A DNA stretch of 64,000 bases from Streptomyces sp. NBC_01267 (GCF_036241575.1 NZ_CP108455.1:2843501-2907500), one strand, 5' to 3'; positions 48,486 to 58,057 are shown, counted from the first letter of the stretch. The notes: generated from the letters alone by a model not told the origin. Translations and numbers: made by a program.

Positions 48486-49061
48486 ATGGAGCCCTTCACT
48501 CTGACATCCGAGCGCCTGCTGCTGCGCCCTTTCACCCCCACCGACGCCGAGAGTGTGTTCCGGTCCTGCCAGGACCCCGACATCCAGCGCTGGACGATCG
48601 TGCCCTCGCCGTACGCGCGCAAGGACGCGGAGAGTTTCGTCGGCACCATCGTCCCGACCGGCTGGGAGTCGGGCACCAACCTGGCCTTCGCGGTACAGCC
48701 GCGCGAGGGCGGCCCGCTGATAGGTGCGATCTCCGTCTTCCAGCGCGGGCCCTCTCATACGTGGGAGATCGGATTCTGGACGGCGAAGGAACACCGGGGC
48801 CAGGGATACACGGCGGAGGCGGTGTCCGTACTGGCGCACCACACGCTGAGCGCTCTGGGCGTCGAACGCCTGGAGTGGCGGGCCGAGGTCGGCAACGTGG
48901 GCTCGCGGGCCGTGGCGGAGAAGGCCGGATTCCAGGTCGAGGGCGTACTGCGCTCGGACCTGCTGAACAAGGGCACCCGCAGGGACGCCTGGGTGGGCGC
49001 CCTGCTCCCCTCCGACCTGGGGCTCTCCGCCGAGCACGCGTATTTACCCGCGCGCGCCTGA
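48486..49061 (+). CDS. GNAT-family N-acetyltransferase
   Basis: 191 aa, RimJ/RimL-like: TLTSERLLLRPFTPTDAESV at the start, the acetyl-CoA loop FWTAKEHRGQGYTAEAV, and GSRAVAEKAGFQVEGVLR near the end. ATG follows CGGAGA. Divergent from secA across about 280 bp. Substrate unknown. Confidence 0.9.
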   Translation: MEPFTLTSERLLLRPFTPTDAESVFRSCQDPDIQRWTIVPSPYARKDAESFVGTIVPTGWESGTNLAFAVQPREGGPLIGAISVFQRGPSHTWEIGFWTAKEHRGQGYTAEAVSVLAHHTLSALGVERLEWRAEVGNVGSRAVAEKAGFQVEGVLRSDLLNKGTRRDAWVGALLPSDLGLSAEHAYLPARA

Positions 49062-49368
49062 GGTCCGGGGGCCCGAGGTCGGGCGTGGACTCCGTGGCCC
49101 GCGGCCCGACGGTGGTGGACTTCGGACCACGGCCGTCGGACCTCGGGCCCAGGCATCGTGCCCCGGCCGTCGGACCCACGGCCGTCGGGCTCGGTGCCGG
49201 GCTCCGGTGTCGGGCTCCGGTGTCGGGCTCCGGCCGGTCCGACGCCGTCCCTTCCGCGCCGCACCACCCCGCACCACCCCGCCCCGGACCGCCCCGGACC
49301 GCCCCGGACCGCCCCGGACATCCGACGGCCCGGTCCGGCTGTCAGTGCCGCGGCCTATCGTTCCGTGC
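49062..49368. other. Repeat-rich intergenic region before the YcaQ-like gene
   Basis: 307 bp without a gene but with several short tandem repeats. GGGCTCCGGTGTC occurs twice plus a part (49199-49233), GCACCACCCC twice (49261-49280), and GCCCCGGACC four times with one change (49281-49320). The ATG of the next gene follows with no strong ribosome site. Confidence 0.75.
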
Positions 49369-50550
49369 ATGACTCCCGTGCCGCCCCCAGCCGTCGAACT
49401 CTCCGCCGACGAAGCCCGACGGATCGCACTGCGCGCCCAGGGATTCCTGGGCGCTCCCGACCGGCGGGGCGGGGTGCGCGGAGTACTGCGCCACCTCGGC
49501 GCGGTACAGCTGGACACCATCTCCGTGCTGGCCCGCTCGCACGAGCTGATTCCGTACGCCCGGCTGGGCGCCGTGGGCCGCAGAACCGTCGACGACGCGT
49601 ACTGGACCGGGGGCCACTCCTTCGAGTACTGGTCGCACGCGGCCTGCATCCTGCCCGTCGAGGAGTGGCCGCACTTCGCCTTCCGCCGCCGCGCGTACCG
49701 CGACCGCCCGCACTGGAACCACGAACTCCCCGAGACCGCCTACGAGACCGTGATCGAGCAGCTGCGCGCGGAGGGCCCCCTGACCGCCACCGAGCTGGGA
49801 GGCGCGAAGAACGGCGGCGAGTGGTGGGACTGGTCGGCCTCGAAGGTCGCGGTCGAGCGGGCGCTGATGTACGGCGAGGTGGTGTGCACCGAGCGGCGCA
49901 GCTGGAAGCGGGTGTACGACCTGGCCGAGCGCGCGATCCCCGGCGCCCTCCTCCATGACGATCTGGACGACCTGGAGTGCGTCCGCCGGCTGGTCGCCCT
50001 AGCGGGCAGGTCCCTGGGCGTCGGGACCCGTACGGACCTCGCGGACTACCACCGCCTCAAGGGCGAGCAGTTCGACGCGGTGGTAGCGGATTCGGGGCTC
50101 GTGCCCGTGAGCGTCCAGGGCTGGTCCAAGCCTGCCTGGGCCGACCCGGAGGCGCTGTCGTCCCCACCGCGCGGCCGGCACCGTACGACCCTGCTCTCCC
50201 CCTTCGACTCACTGATCTGGGAACGCGCCCGTACGGAACGGATCTTCGGCTTCACCCACCGCCTGGAGGCGTACGTCCCCAAGCCCAAGCGGATCCACGG
50301 GTACTACTCCATGCCGCTGCTGGCGGGCGGAAAGCTGGTGGGGCGGGCCGATCCTGCGCGCGAGGGCACCACGCTGGTGGCCCGGCAGGTCTCCCTGGAC
50401 CACGCGAAGGCGGCCCGGCCGATGGCCGAGGCCCTGGCCGAGGCGGCTGCCTGGGTCGGCTGCACGGATGTGCGAGTCGAGCGTATGAACGCCCCGGAGC
50501 TGCGGGCCCCACTGGCCGAGGCCCTGGCAGAAACCCTGCCGACGAGCTGA
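49369..50550 (+). CDS. YcaQ/AlkX-type winged-helix DNA glycosylase family protein
   Basis: 393 aa. Winged-helix DNA-binding family: LSADEARRIALRAQGFLGAP, HLGAVQLDTISVLARSHEL (the conserved QxD), YWTGGHSFEYWSHAACILP, and LLSPFDSLIWERARTERIF. Members unhook interstrand crosslinks or excise alkylated bases (E. coli YcaQ, Streptomyces AlkZ/HedH2 in toxin self-resistance). This copy sits among core genes, not in a biosynthetic cluster, so general repair is more likely. ATG 49369 gives the usual N-terminus; the upstream frame passes through repeats and is rejected. Confidence 0.88.
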   Translation: MTPVPPPAVELSADEARRIALRAQGFLGAPDRRGGVRGVLRHLGAVQLDTISVLARSHELIPYARLGAVGRRTVDDAYWTGGHSFEYWSHAACILPVEEWPHFAFRRRAYRDRPHWNHELPETAYETVIEQLRAEGPLTATELGGAKNGGEWWDWSASKVAVERALMYGEVVCTERRSWKRVYDLAERAIPGALLHDDLDDLECVRRLVALAGRSLGVGTRTDLADYHRLKGEQFDAVVADSGLVPVSVQGWSKPAWADPEALSSPPRGRHRTTLLSPFDSLIWERARTERIFGFTHRLEAYVPKPKRIHGYYSMPLLAGGKLVGRADPAREGTTLVARQVSLDHAKAARPMAEALAEAAAWVGCTDVRVERMNAPELRAPLAEALAETLPTS

Positions 50551-50622
50551 CCGACGGCCGGCCGACCGGCGACTGCGGCCGACGGCAGGCGACCGGCGGG
50601 ACGACTTGCCCCGGGGCACCGC

Positions 50623-51354
50623 TCAGCGGATTTCGAGAATCTTCTCCCGCATCGCGTACACCACCGCTTCCATCCGGGAGTGCAGCTGGAGCTTCTCCAG
50701 GATGTTGCGCACATGGTTCTTCACAGTGTTCTCGGAGATGAACAACTCCTTGGCGATGTCCCGGTTGTTCATCCCCGTGGCCACCAACTTCAGTACTTCC
50801 AGCTCGCGTTCGGTGAGCCGCGGCGCCGGTACGAGCCGACGCTCGTCCGTCCGCTGGATCATCGACTTGAACTCGGTGAGCAGTTTCGACGCCATGGAAG
50901 GGCTGATCTGCGACTGCCCGTCCGCCACCGCCCGGATCGCCGTGGCGACTTCGTCGGTCGAGATCTCCTTCAGGAGATATCCCGTGGCCCCGGCCTTGAT
51001 CGCGTCGTAGAGGTCGGCCTCCTCGTCGCTGATCGTCAGCATGATGATCTTCGCGCTGGGTGCCACTTCCTTGATGGCCGTGCACGCCTCGATGCCACCC
51101 CGCTTGGGCATCCGTACATCCATCAGCACGATGTCCGGCAGCAGATCGGCGGCCTTGTCCACCGCTTCCGCTCCGTCACCCGCCTCGCCGATCACCTGGA
51201 TGTCCTCCTCCGCGGCGAGGACGATCTCCAGACCGCGCCGGAAGAGCGCGTGGTCGTCGACCACCAGGACCCTGATCGGTTCCCTGCCCGAAGCCGGATC
51301 ATGGTCCATGGGGCCCTCATCCTCGTCGTGCACCGGACCGAAGCTGTCCGCCAT
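50623..51354 (-). CDS. orrA: Orphan NarL/LuxR-type response regulator (OrrA-like)
   Basis: 243 aa from ATG 51354, which follows GGGGAGGAAC. Receiver domain about 27-145: acidic pair VVDDHALF, phospho-acceptor Asp79 in IVLMDVRMP, and conserved Lys in YLLKEIS. LuxR HTH near 180-240 ([37 protein letters not shown]). No sensor kinase gene is adjacent. By position between secA and hpf it matches the S. coelicolor orphan regulator OrrA (recalled as SCO3008), which affects antibiotic production and development; the symbol is offered on that basis. Confidence 0.9.
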   Translation of the reverse strand: MADSFGPVHDEDEGPMDHDPASGREPIRVLVVDDHALFRRGLEIVLAAEEDIQVIGEAGDGAEAVDKAADLLPDIVLMDVRMPKRGGIEACTAIKEVAPSAKIIMLTISDEEADLYDAIKAGATGYLLKEISTDEVATAIRAVADGQSQISPSMASKLLTEFKSMIQRTDERRLVPAPRLTERELEVLKLVATGMNNRDIAKELFISENTVKNHVRNILEKLQLHSRMEAVVYAMREKILEIR

Positions 51355-51538
51355 CGTTCCTCCCCCTGAAGCCATGGCCAGAAGTTCGTGTACCACGCCA
51401 ACCACGGCTCACAGAGCACTGATTGGCGCGTGACGCCATGATTTCATGCCGCGACGACGGAACGGTGATCCGAACCCGCACGCCGGTGCCCCCGGGGTAC
51501 GTGGACGCACTTCCAGGGGCACCGCACGGTTCATGAAG

Positions 51539-52228
51539 TCATCCGCCGAGCGCACCGCCGGCGCCGGCCGCCTCCATGTCGGCGAGCGGGTCGGTCATCA
51601 GGTGAATGACACCGTAGTCGTAGGCGTGCCGCCGGTAGACGACACTGGGCTCCTTCGTGTCCGCGTCGACGAACAGATAGAAGTCGTGCCCGACCAACTC
51701 CATCTCGTAGAGCGCCTGGTCGAGTGACATCGCTGCTGCGACGTGCGTCTTCTCCCGGACCACCAGCGGTCCGTCGCCCTGTACTTCGAGCGAACCGATC
51801 CTCGTGGTCGGAATCGTCTGGGACGCCTTGTCGGCGATGAACTCACCGTTGCCGTCGATCTGCGCCGTCTCCGGCACGGCATCCACGACCTCGGCGGCTG
51901 AAATACGCCCTGCGCCCCTGCGGTTGTGGCGCTTCTCGTTCTGCTTGCGCAGCCGCGCCTCCAACTTGTCCGTGGCCAGATCCAGCGCTGCGTACGGGTC
52001 GCCTGCCGCTGCCTCCGCCCGGATCACCGGGCCTCGGGAGTGCAGCGTGATTTCCACTCGGTCCGAACGGTCGGCCTGCCGCGGATTGGGCTCCTTGGAC
52101 ACCTCGACGTCAAGGCTGATCACCTTGGCGTCCAGCTTCTGGATCTTCTCAATCTTCAGCTTCTCGGCGACGTGCTTGCGGAACCGCTCGGGTACCTCGG
52201 TTTTGCGGCCCTTGACGACGATGTCCAC
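51539..52228 (-). CDS. hpf: Ribosome hibernation promoting factor, long form
   Basis: 229 aa from GTG 52228 with ACGGAG upstream. N-terminal domain (MDIVVKGRKTEVPERFRKHV, basic DKLEARLRKQNEKRHNRRG) binds the 30S decoding region. The C-terminal domain (ALYEMELVGHDFYLFVDADT, VVYRRHAYDYGVIHLM) is the dimerisation part of long HPF that pairs 70S ribosomes into 100S dimers. It acts in stationary phase or spores. A 23-codon ORF with a strong ribosome site ends 28 nt before it. Confidence 0.96.
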   Translation of the reverse strand: MDIVVKGRKTEVPERFRKHVAEKLKIEKIQKLDAKVISLDVEVSKEPNPRQADRSDRVEITLHSRGPVIRAEAAAGDPYAALDLATDKLEARLRKQNEKRHNRRGAGRISAAEVVDAVPETAQIDGNGEFIADKASQTIPTTRIGSLEVQGDGPLVVREKTHVAAAMSLDQALYEMELVGHDFYLFVDADTKEPSVVYRRHAYDYGVIHLMTDPLADMEAAGAGGALGG

Positions 52229-52256
52229 GCAGAACTCCGTTCCCGGATCGCTCCGC

Positions 52257-52328
52257 TCACTGGCGGAGCAGCTCCCTTTTGCACCAGACTCCGGCGAGCA
52301 CCGGAGTCTCGGACTTGGTGACTTTCAC
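52257..52328 (-). CDS. Probable 23-residue small ORF upstream of hpf (leader peptide or small protein)
   Basis: GTG 52328 is directly preceded by GGGGGAGGAGGAG, among the strongest ribosome sites in the window. The 23 codons end at a TGA 28 nt before hpf. Codons are biased to G/C at the third position in 19 of 23 cases, like real genes here. The product starts VKVTKSETPVLAG and includes WCKRELLRQ. Within it a perfect 9-bp stem (AGACTCCGG at 52286-52294, complement 52301-52309) could stall or respond to ribosomes. Whether it codes for a functional peptide or a regulatory leader is unknown. Confidence 0.55.
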   Translation of the reverse strand: MKVTKSETPVLAGVWCKRELLRQ

Positions 52329-52500
52329 CTCCTCCTCCCCCGTCGGAAGATCCCCACACCCCACCAATCTCCGAGTTCCACGGAACCGGCGAAACCCGGA
52401 AAGCGCCTGTATGCACGTCCGTGCATTCAAGTGAGCCACAGCTTTCGCCATTCCTCACAACCGAACATAGCTCGCGGGGACGGGTATCGGCACCCGCTAC

Positions 52501-53289
52501 TCACGCGTACCCCCGTTCCGGTGGTTTTTCTCCCTCACTACCTGCAACGATGGAAGTTCGCGGACAGTTCCGGTTTATTTCGAAAGAGAGTGGTGGCACC
52601 GCGACAACGGCCGCAGCGACCGGTTCCGGGCAGCCACCGAATTCCCTGCCGCCCACCGCCCGCACGGCCCGCGCCGCCTCCACCAGCGAAGCCCCGGTCG
52701 TCATCAGATCGTCCACCAACACCACCCTGCCCCCTTCCAGCAGCCGTACGCCCCCGGCAGGCACTTCCAGTGCACCCGCCAGATTCGCCAGCCGCTGACG
52801 GGCGTCCAGCCCCGCCTGATCCGCCACCCCCCGACGCTGCCGGAGCGCCGCCACGACCCGCGCCGGAGTGCCCGTCCTGCGCAGCTCGGCCGATGCGGAC
52901 CAGGCGATCCTGCGGCCCGCGTCATGGCCCCGGGCCCGGACCGCGCCGCGTGCCGAAGGCACCGGCACCAGCAGCAGCGTCCCCGCACCCGCGCTCCGGG
53001 CCACGGCCGCCCGTACGGACCCGGCGAGCGCCCGGCCGAGCGCCCCGGCCAGCCCCAGCGCGCCCCGTTCCTTGTGCGCGAGCAGCACCGCGCGCACCGC
53101 GTCCTCGTACGCCGCCGCTCCCCACACCGCCGGCAGCCCCGCAGGCTCCGGGACCGGTCTCGCCCTGCGCGCCGGGCCGCCGGACAGCGCCCCGGCGCAC
53201 TCCTCGCAGAGCGCCGTCCGAGGTCTGCCACAGCCCCCGCAGGCGACCGGCAGCACCAGATCCGAGATTTCCCGCCACCAGTTCCGCAC
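52501..53289 (-). CDS. ComF-family phosphoribosyltransferase-like protein
   Basis: 262 aa from GTG 53289. An N-terminal zinc-finger part (LPVACGGCGRPRTALCEECA) is followed by the ComF PRTase core: LLVPVPSARGAVRARGHDAG and the PRPP-binding VVLVDDLMTTGAS. ComF proteins take part in DNA uptake in competent bacteria; in Streptomyces their role is unclear. No strong ribosome site precedes the start and the upstream frame extends over a repeat array, so the N-terminus is uncertain. It lies between lpqB (195 bp upstream) and hpf. Confidence 0.85.
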   Translation of the reverse strand: MRNWWREISDLVLPVACGGCGRPRTALCEECAGALSGGPARRARPVPEPAGLPAVWGAAAYEDAVRAVLLAHKERGALGLAGALGRALAGSVRAAVARSAGAGTLLLVPVPSARGAVRARGHDAGRRIAWSASAELRRTGTPARVVAALRQRRGVADQAGLDARQRLANLAGALEVPAGGVRLLEGGRVVLVDDLMTTGASLVEAARAVRAVGGREFGGCPEPVAAAVVAVPPLSFEINRNCPRTSIVAGSEGEKPPERGYA

Positions 53290-53483
53290 GGCTACTACTC
53301 TGCCGAGGCACAAGGCATCGGGCCACCCCTGTGGATAACCACCCCGGAGGCCGGACCACCAGCTGGACAGCACGCCGGACAACACGTCGGACAACACATG
53401 TCGGACAACGAGCCGGCCGACGTGCCGACCGATATCCGACCGACGTGCCCGACACCCCACCGGCAACTACGCTGGTAGGGCAA

Positions 53484-55361
53484 CTACCCCGGATAGACGG
53501 GTGACTTCCCTTCCGTCACCACTGTCTTCCAATTCGAGCGCGGCGGCATCCGCACAATTCCGTCCTCGTCCGAGAGCGCCATCAGCGGCAGCCGGTCGTC
53601 GTCCGAAGCGGCAACAGCCGTGATGCGATTCGCGCCCGGCAGCGGATTCACGCTCGAAACAGAACCGTCCGCCTGCATATAACGCACCTGCTGCACCCCG
53701 CCGGCCTCCTTGCCGACCACCACGAGGCGGCTGCGCCCCGCCCAGGACACCGCGGTGACATCGGCCATCTGCGGGGCCGCCGGGCGCAGTGCCTCGACGG
53801 CCGGGACCGTGGGATTGTCGGCGGTGCCGTGCCGCACCACCCTGCCCACCTTCAGTGTCGTGTGTCCGTCCTTGAACAGCAGCAGCGCGATCCGGACCCC
53901 GTCCGACGACATCCGCAGGCCCTCGATGCGCGCACCGTCCAACCCGACGAGCGGTACGTTCTGCGGCTCACCCGATCCCCCGGCGAACCGCAGCAACCGC
54001 GGATGCGACGGGTCCCGATCAGCCACCCACAGATCTCCGCGCCCGTCCCAACTCGGCGCGGACAGCCGGTCCTTCTCCTGCTTGGCGTGGCTGGAATAGA
54101 GCAGTTCCGGCGCCTCGCGGCCCGAGACGATGGACGACGTGTACAGCGTCCCTCCGTCCTTGGACACCCCCGCCGCCCGGTGCTCGTCACGCGCCACCGC
54201 AACGGTGCTCAGCGGCTTCTCACCCGTCCCGAGCGGCCCCTGGACCGGCTCGGGATCGGTCCGCCCCGACGTGCCGCCCCCGGTGACCTGCATCTCCACG
54301 AGCCGCCCCTTGGCATCGACGAAGTACTCGCCGGCCGGGGTCCCCGAGGTGCGGTCGGGCGCGTACTCCTCCGCGTGGTCCGCGCTGAGCACGCACAGCT
54401 GCGAGCCGTCCGCCCGCTCCAGCTCCACCTGATCGACCCGCATGGACGTCGTGTCCCGCAGGGTGAAGAGCAGTTGGGCGGCCATCATCCGGCACTGCCC
54501 CTGGCCGACGTTCTTCGCCTTGTCGTTGAGCGGCACCGTCAGCGCGTTCCGGTCGTCGAGCGCCAGCGTCTTGACGCCCTTCTTCAGCGCCGTACCGGCC
54601 GGGAAGCGTGAACCCACCACCGGCCGAAGCCAGTTGGTCGGCCCGTCGAGCAGCGAGGCGACCGTCTGTGTCAGCGGATCCATCCGCGTCTCGGGGTCGA
54701 TCCCCTGGCGGAGATAGACGGGGTCGGCGACCAGCCAGTCCTGGCCGGGCGTTCCGGACGTCGGCGCCGAGGCGAAGTAGTACTTGTTGACCGAGTGGTA
54801 GTTGCGCTGGAAGTCGGACAGGCTGAGCAGCAGACCGGCGGGCAGATCGTCGATGCGCCACTCCTTGCCGTTCTGCCGGACCAGATGGATCGCGTTCCGG
54901 TACTTCCCGTTGTCCGGCCGGTAGGCGTGCTGCTTGTCGACCACAGCGACTTCCGTGCCGGTCAGCTCGAACGTGGAAGAGCCCTCCGGCGCGTCCCGGT
55001 CGTTCGCCGGACTCAGCCGGCGGGTGGGACCGTCGGCCAGCACGGTGGTCCGCGCACCCGGGTCCCAGCTCCGGGACGCGCCCTTCGTCAGATACTTCCT
55101 GGCCGTGGCGAACTGCAGATCGTCACTGGTCATCGCCTCCAGGAAACCGTCGACGATCTCGGCGGGCGCCGCCCCCTCCTTCGGAGGAACCGCGTACACC
55201 TTGACCTGCGAATCGTTGCGCTGCGAGGGATCGACCGCTTCGATGTCACCGCTGTTCGGCATGGACGCGCACCCGGCCAGCAGCACCCCGCCGCACCCCA
55301 GCCAGACGTACATCCGCAGTCCTCGGGCGCCGCGGCGCCCACCCCCACGATCAGCGCCCAC
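53484..55361 (-). CDS. lpqB: Lipoprotein LpqB
   Basis: 625 aa from GTG 55361, which overlaps the mtrB 3' end by 11 nt. The charged N-region, hydrophobic stretch and lipobox (MYVWLGCGGVLLAGC) make a lipoprotein signal. The mature part begins SMPNSGDIEAVDP, then a GerMN-type region (EIVDGFLEAMTSDDLQFATA) and a C-terminal beta-propeller. LpqB sits outside the membrane and modulates the MtrB sensor in actinobacteria. An internal ATG at 55313 is a less likely start as it would shorten the basic N-region. Confidence 0.93.
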   Translation of the reverse strand: MGADRGGGRRGARGLRMYVWLGCGGVLLAGCASMPNSGDIEAVDPSQRNDSQVKVYAVPPKEGAAPAEIVDGFLEAMTSDDLQFATARKYLTKGASRSWDPGARTTVLADGPTRRLSPANDRDAPEGSSTFELTGTEVAVVDKQHAYRPDNGKYRNAIHLVRQNGKEWRIDDLPAGLLLSLSDFQRNYHSVNKYYFASAPTSGTPGQDWLVADPVYLRQGIDPETRMDPLTQTVASLLDGPTNWLRPVVGSRFPAGTALKKGVKTLALDDRNALTVPLNDKAKNVGQGQCRMMAAQLLFTLRDTTSMRVDQVELERADGSQLCVLSADHAEEYAPDRTSGTPAGEYFVDAKGRLVEMQVTGGGTSGRTDPEPVQGPLGTGEKPLSTVAVARDEHRAAGVSKDGGTLYTSSIVSGREAPELLYSSHAKQEKDRLSAPSWDGRGDLWVADRDPSHPRLLRFAGGSGEPQNVPLVGLDGARIEGLRMSSDGVRIALLLFKDGHTTLKVGRVVRHGTADNPTVPAVEALRPAAPQMADVTAVSWAGRSRLVVVGKEAGGVQQVRYMQADGSVSSVNPLPGANRITAVAASDDDRLPLMALSDEDGIVRMPPRSNWKTVVTEGKSPVYPG

Positions 55362-57378
55362 GGGCGGTGTCCTCCCGGTCCGGTACGTGCGTTGCAGAGT
55401 CACCGACCCGCGGCACCACCCGGGCGCCACTGCCCGGCAGCGCCGTCGGATCGGCCGGTATCGCCCGAGCCGGCAGCGGCAGCGTCGACCGGTCGGGACC
55501 CGGCTGGACCGGCACGGCCACCCGCCGCCCCGCGGCCTCGGCCTCCGTCGCCGCACGTCCGCGCCGCGAGTCCTCGGGCTCCAGCGGTATCGGGGAGCCG
55601 CGCAACGGCTCGTCCGCCGTACGCGGCAGAGTCAGCCGGAACTGCGAACCGCCACCGGGCTCGCCCCAGGCCTGCAGCCAGCCCCCGTGCAGCCGCGCGT
55701 CCTCGACCGCGATGGAGAGCCCGAGCCCGGTACCCCCGGTGGTGCGGGCGCGCGCCGGATCGGCCCGCCAGAAACGGCTGAACACCCGGGTCGCCTCGCC
55801 CGGCTTGAGCCCCACCCCGTAATCGCGCACCACCACCGCGACAGCGCCTCCGGCCACACCGAACCGCACCACCACGTCCTTGCCCTCGCCGTGCTCCACC
55901 GCGTTGACGACGAGGTTGCGCATCACCCGCTCGATCCGCCGGGCATCGACCTCGGCGACCACGGGCTGCTCGTCCCCGACGACCCGGATCCGGCTGCCCT
56001 TGCGCTCGGCGAGCGGCTCGGCACCGGATATCACCCGGCGCACGGTCTCGCGCAGATCGATCGGTTCGGCCTCCAGCGCCGCGGCGCCCGCGTCGAAACG
56101 GCTGATCTCCAGCAGGTCGGCCAGCAGCGACTCGAAACGGTCCAGCTGGTCCCCCAGCAGCTCCGCGGAGCGCGCGGTCACCGGGTCGAAATCGCTGCGC
56201 GCGTCATGGATGACGTCGGCGGCCATCCGAACCGTGGTCAGCGGCGTACGGAGTTCGTGCGACACATCGGAGACGAAGCGCCGCTGCATCCGGGAGAGGT
56301 CCTCCAACTGCTGGATCTTCAGCTGAAGGTTCTGCGCCATCTTGTTGAAGGCCTCGCCCAGCCGCGCGATGTCGTCCTCGCCGGTGACCTTCATCCGCTC
56401 CTGCAGGCGGCCCGCGGAGAGCCGCTCGGCGATCCCGGCAGCCATCCGCACGGGCGTCACCACCTGCCGCACCATGAACCAGGCGATCGCGCCGAGCAGC
56501 ACGACCACGAACAGTCCCGCGGTGGCCAGCGTGCGCTTGACGAGGCTGAGGGTCTTCTCCTCCTGCGAGAGCGGGAAGAGGTAGTAGAGCTGGTACGGCT
56601 TGTGGTCGATGTCCTCCAGCCGCTGCCCGACGATCAGCCCCGGCTCCGGCGGACGACCGTCGACATACTTGACGTCCGTGTACGTCTTGTACGGGGCCGT
56701 CCCCTGGTCGACGTCCTGGCGCAGTTTCTCGGACACGCTGTCGGGGCTCACCTGCCCGGACGTACGCTGCCCGCCGTTGCCCGCCCCCGCTTCCTCGGAC
56801 GCGGGAGCCAGGGTGATCACGTTGTACGCGCCCTGACCGCCGCTCGCGAGCTGCGCGACCAGGTCGGTACGCCACTGCCGGGAGTTGCTGGAAGCCCCGC
56901 TGTCGGCCGTTTCGCTGTCCACCACCGCGGTCGCGTTGGCCTTGTCCTTCGCCACGGTGAAACCACCGGCGGCCTGGCTGACGGCCGCCTTCTCCTTGGC
57001 TTCGAGCAGCCCGTTGCGCACCTGCCCGATGACGACGACGCCCAGCACCAGGACCACGGCGAGCGACATCAGCAGCGTGCCCGCCACCACCCTGAGCTGG
57101 ATGTTCCGCCGCCACAGCCGCACAGCGGGAAGCAGCGGACGGCGCACCAGACGCGCCACCATCCGCAGCACGGGGCTGCCGGGCGCTCCGTCCTGGAACA
57201 GCCGGCCGCCCTGTACGAAACGCTCGCCGAGTCTCCCCCGCGAACGCGCCCCGGGGCCCCCGCCGGACGAACCGGCGGGGACGGTGTCCCGGGGAGAGGC
57301 GTCCGCCTCCCGACCGGCAGGCCGCTCCGTGCGCGCTCCCGGCTCCCCGGGCGTCGGAGCAGCACTGCTTCGGGTCAT
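55351..57378 (-). CDS. mtrB: Sensor histidine kinase MtrB
   Basis: 675 aa from ATG 57378, one base after the mtrA stop. After a Pro/Arg-rich cytoplasmic leader of about 100 residues come two membrane helices (VVAGTLLMSLAVVLVLGVVV and LFVVVLLGAIAWFMVRQ) around an extracytoplasmic sensor loop of about 190 residues. A HAMP linker, HisKA (phospho-His in SDVSHELRTPLTTV) and HATPase_c (NLVVNAVEHG, TGGTGLGLSIAV) follow. It phosphorylates MtrA and links wall growth with development and antibiotic control. In one operon with mtrA and lpqB. Confidence 0.96.
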   Translation of the reverse strand: MTRSSAAPTPGEPGARTERPAGREADASPRDTVPAGSSGGGPGARSRGRLGERFVQGGRLFQDGAPGSPVLRMVARLVRRPLLPAVRLWRRNIQLRVVAGTLLMSLAVVLVLGVVVIGQVRNGLLEAKEKAAVSQAAGGFTVAKDKANATAVVDSETADSGASSNSRQWRTDLVAQLASGGQGAYNVITLAPASEEAGAGNGGQRTSGQVSPDSVSEKLRQDVDQGTAPYKTYTDVKYVDGRPPEPGLIVGQRLEDIDHKPYQLYYLFPLSQEEKTLSLVKRTLATAGLFVVVLLGAIAWFMVRQVVTPVRMAAGIAERLSAGRLQERMKVTGEDDIARLGEAFNKMAQNLQLKIQQLEDLSRMQRRFVSDVSHELRTPLTTVRMAADVIHDARSDFDPVTARSAELLGDQLDRFESLLADLLEISRFDAGAAALEAEPIDLRETVRRVISGAEPLAERKGSRIRVVGDEQPVVAEVDARRIERVMRNLVVNAVEHGEGKDVVVRFGVAGGAVAVVVRDYGVGLKPGEATRVFSRFWRADPARARTTGGTGLGLSIAVEDARLHGGWLQAWGEPGGGSQFRLTLPRTADEPLRGSPIPLEPEDSRRGRAATEAEAAGRRVAVPVQPGPDRSTLPLPARAIPADPTALPGSGARVVPRVGDSATHVPDREDTARGR

Positions 57379-57379
57379 G

Positions 57380-58057
57380 TCAGCTCGGCCCGGCCTTGTA
57401 ACCGACACCACGGACGGTCACGACGATCTCCGGGCGCTCGGGGTCCTTCTCGACCTTCGACCGCAGCCGCTGGACATGCACATTGACCAGCCTGGTGTCC
57501 GCCGCGTGCCGGTACCCCCACACCTGCTCCAGCAGCACCTCACGGGTGAACACCTGCCAGGGCTTACGGGCCAGCGCGACCAGCAGATCGAACTCCAGCG
57601 GGGTCAGGGCGATCGACTGCCCCTCCCGCTTCACGGAGTGACCGGCCACATCGATGACCAGATCACCGATCGCCAGCTGTTCCGGCGCGGGCTCCTCCGA
57701 CCTCCTCAGTCTCGCCCGGATACGGGCGACCAGTTCCTTGGGCTTGAACGGCTTGACGATGTAGTCGTCGGCTCCGGATTCGAGCCCCACCACCACATCG
57801 ACGGTGTCGCTCTTCGCCGTGAGCATCACGATCGGCACACCTGACTCGGCCCTGATAAGCCTGCAGACCTCGATGCCGTCCCGTCCGGGCAGCATGAGAT
57901 CGAGCAGTACCAGGTCCGGCTTGGCCTCACGGAATGCAGCCAGTGCCTTGTCGCCGTCCGCTACAAATGACGGCTCAAAACCTTCACCACGCAGCACAAT
58001 GCCGAGCATCTCGGCAAGTGCAGTGTCGTCATCGACGACAAGGACGCGTCCCTTCAT
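57380..58057 (-). CDS. mtrA: DNA-binding response regulator MtrA
   Basis: 225 aa, OmpR/PhoB family. Receiver: VLVVDDDTALAEML, phospho-acceptor Asp53 in VLLDLMLPG, Lys in YIVKPFKPKEL. The winged-helix DNA-binding part ends TRLVNVHVQRLRSKVEKDPE and VVTVRGVGYKAG. It starts 15 bp after the mtnA stop and is followed 1 bp later by mtrB. A 10-bp direct repeat just upstream may be its own binding site. Confidence 0.97.
   Translation of the reverse strand: MKGRVLVVDDDTALAEMLGIVLRGEGFEPSFVADGDKALAAFREAKPDLVLLDLMLPGRDGIEVCRLIRAESGVPIVMLTAKSDTVDVVVGLESGADDYIVKPFKPKELVARIRARLRRSEEPAPEQLAIGDLVIDVAGHSVKREGQSIALTPLEFDLLVALARKPWQVFTREVLLEQVWGYRHAADTRLVNVHVQRLRSKVEKDPERPEIVVTVRGVGYKAGPS

Noticed and set aside
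49207..49368. Upstream extension of the YcaQ-like protein
   Set aside because: Consists only of translated short tandem repeats; the family N-terminus starts at ATG 49369.
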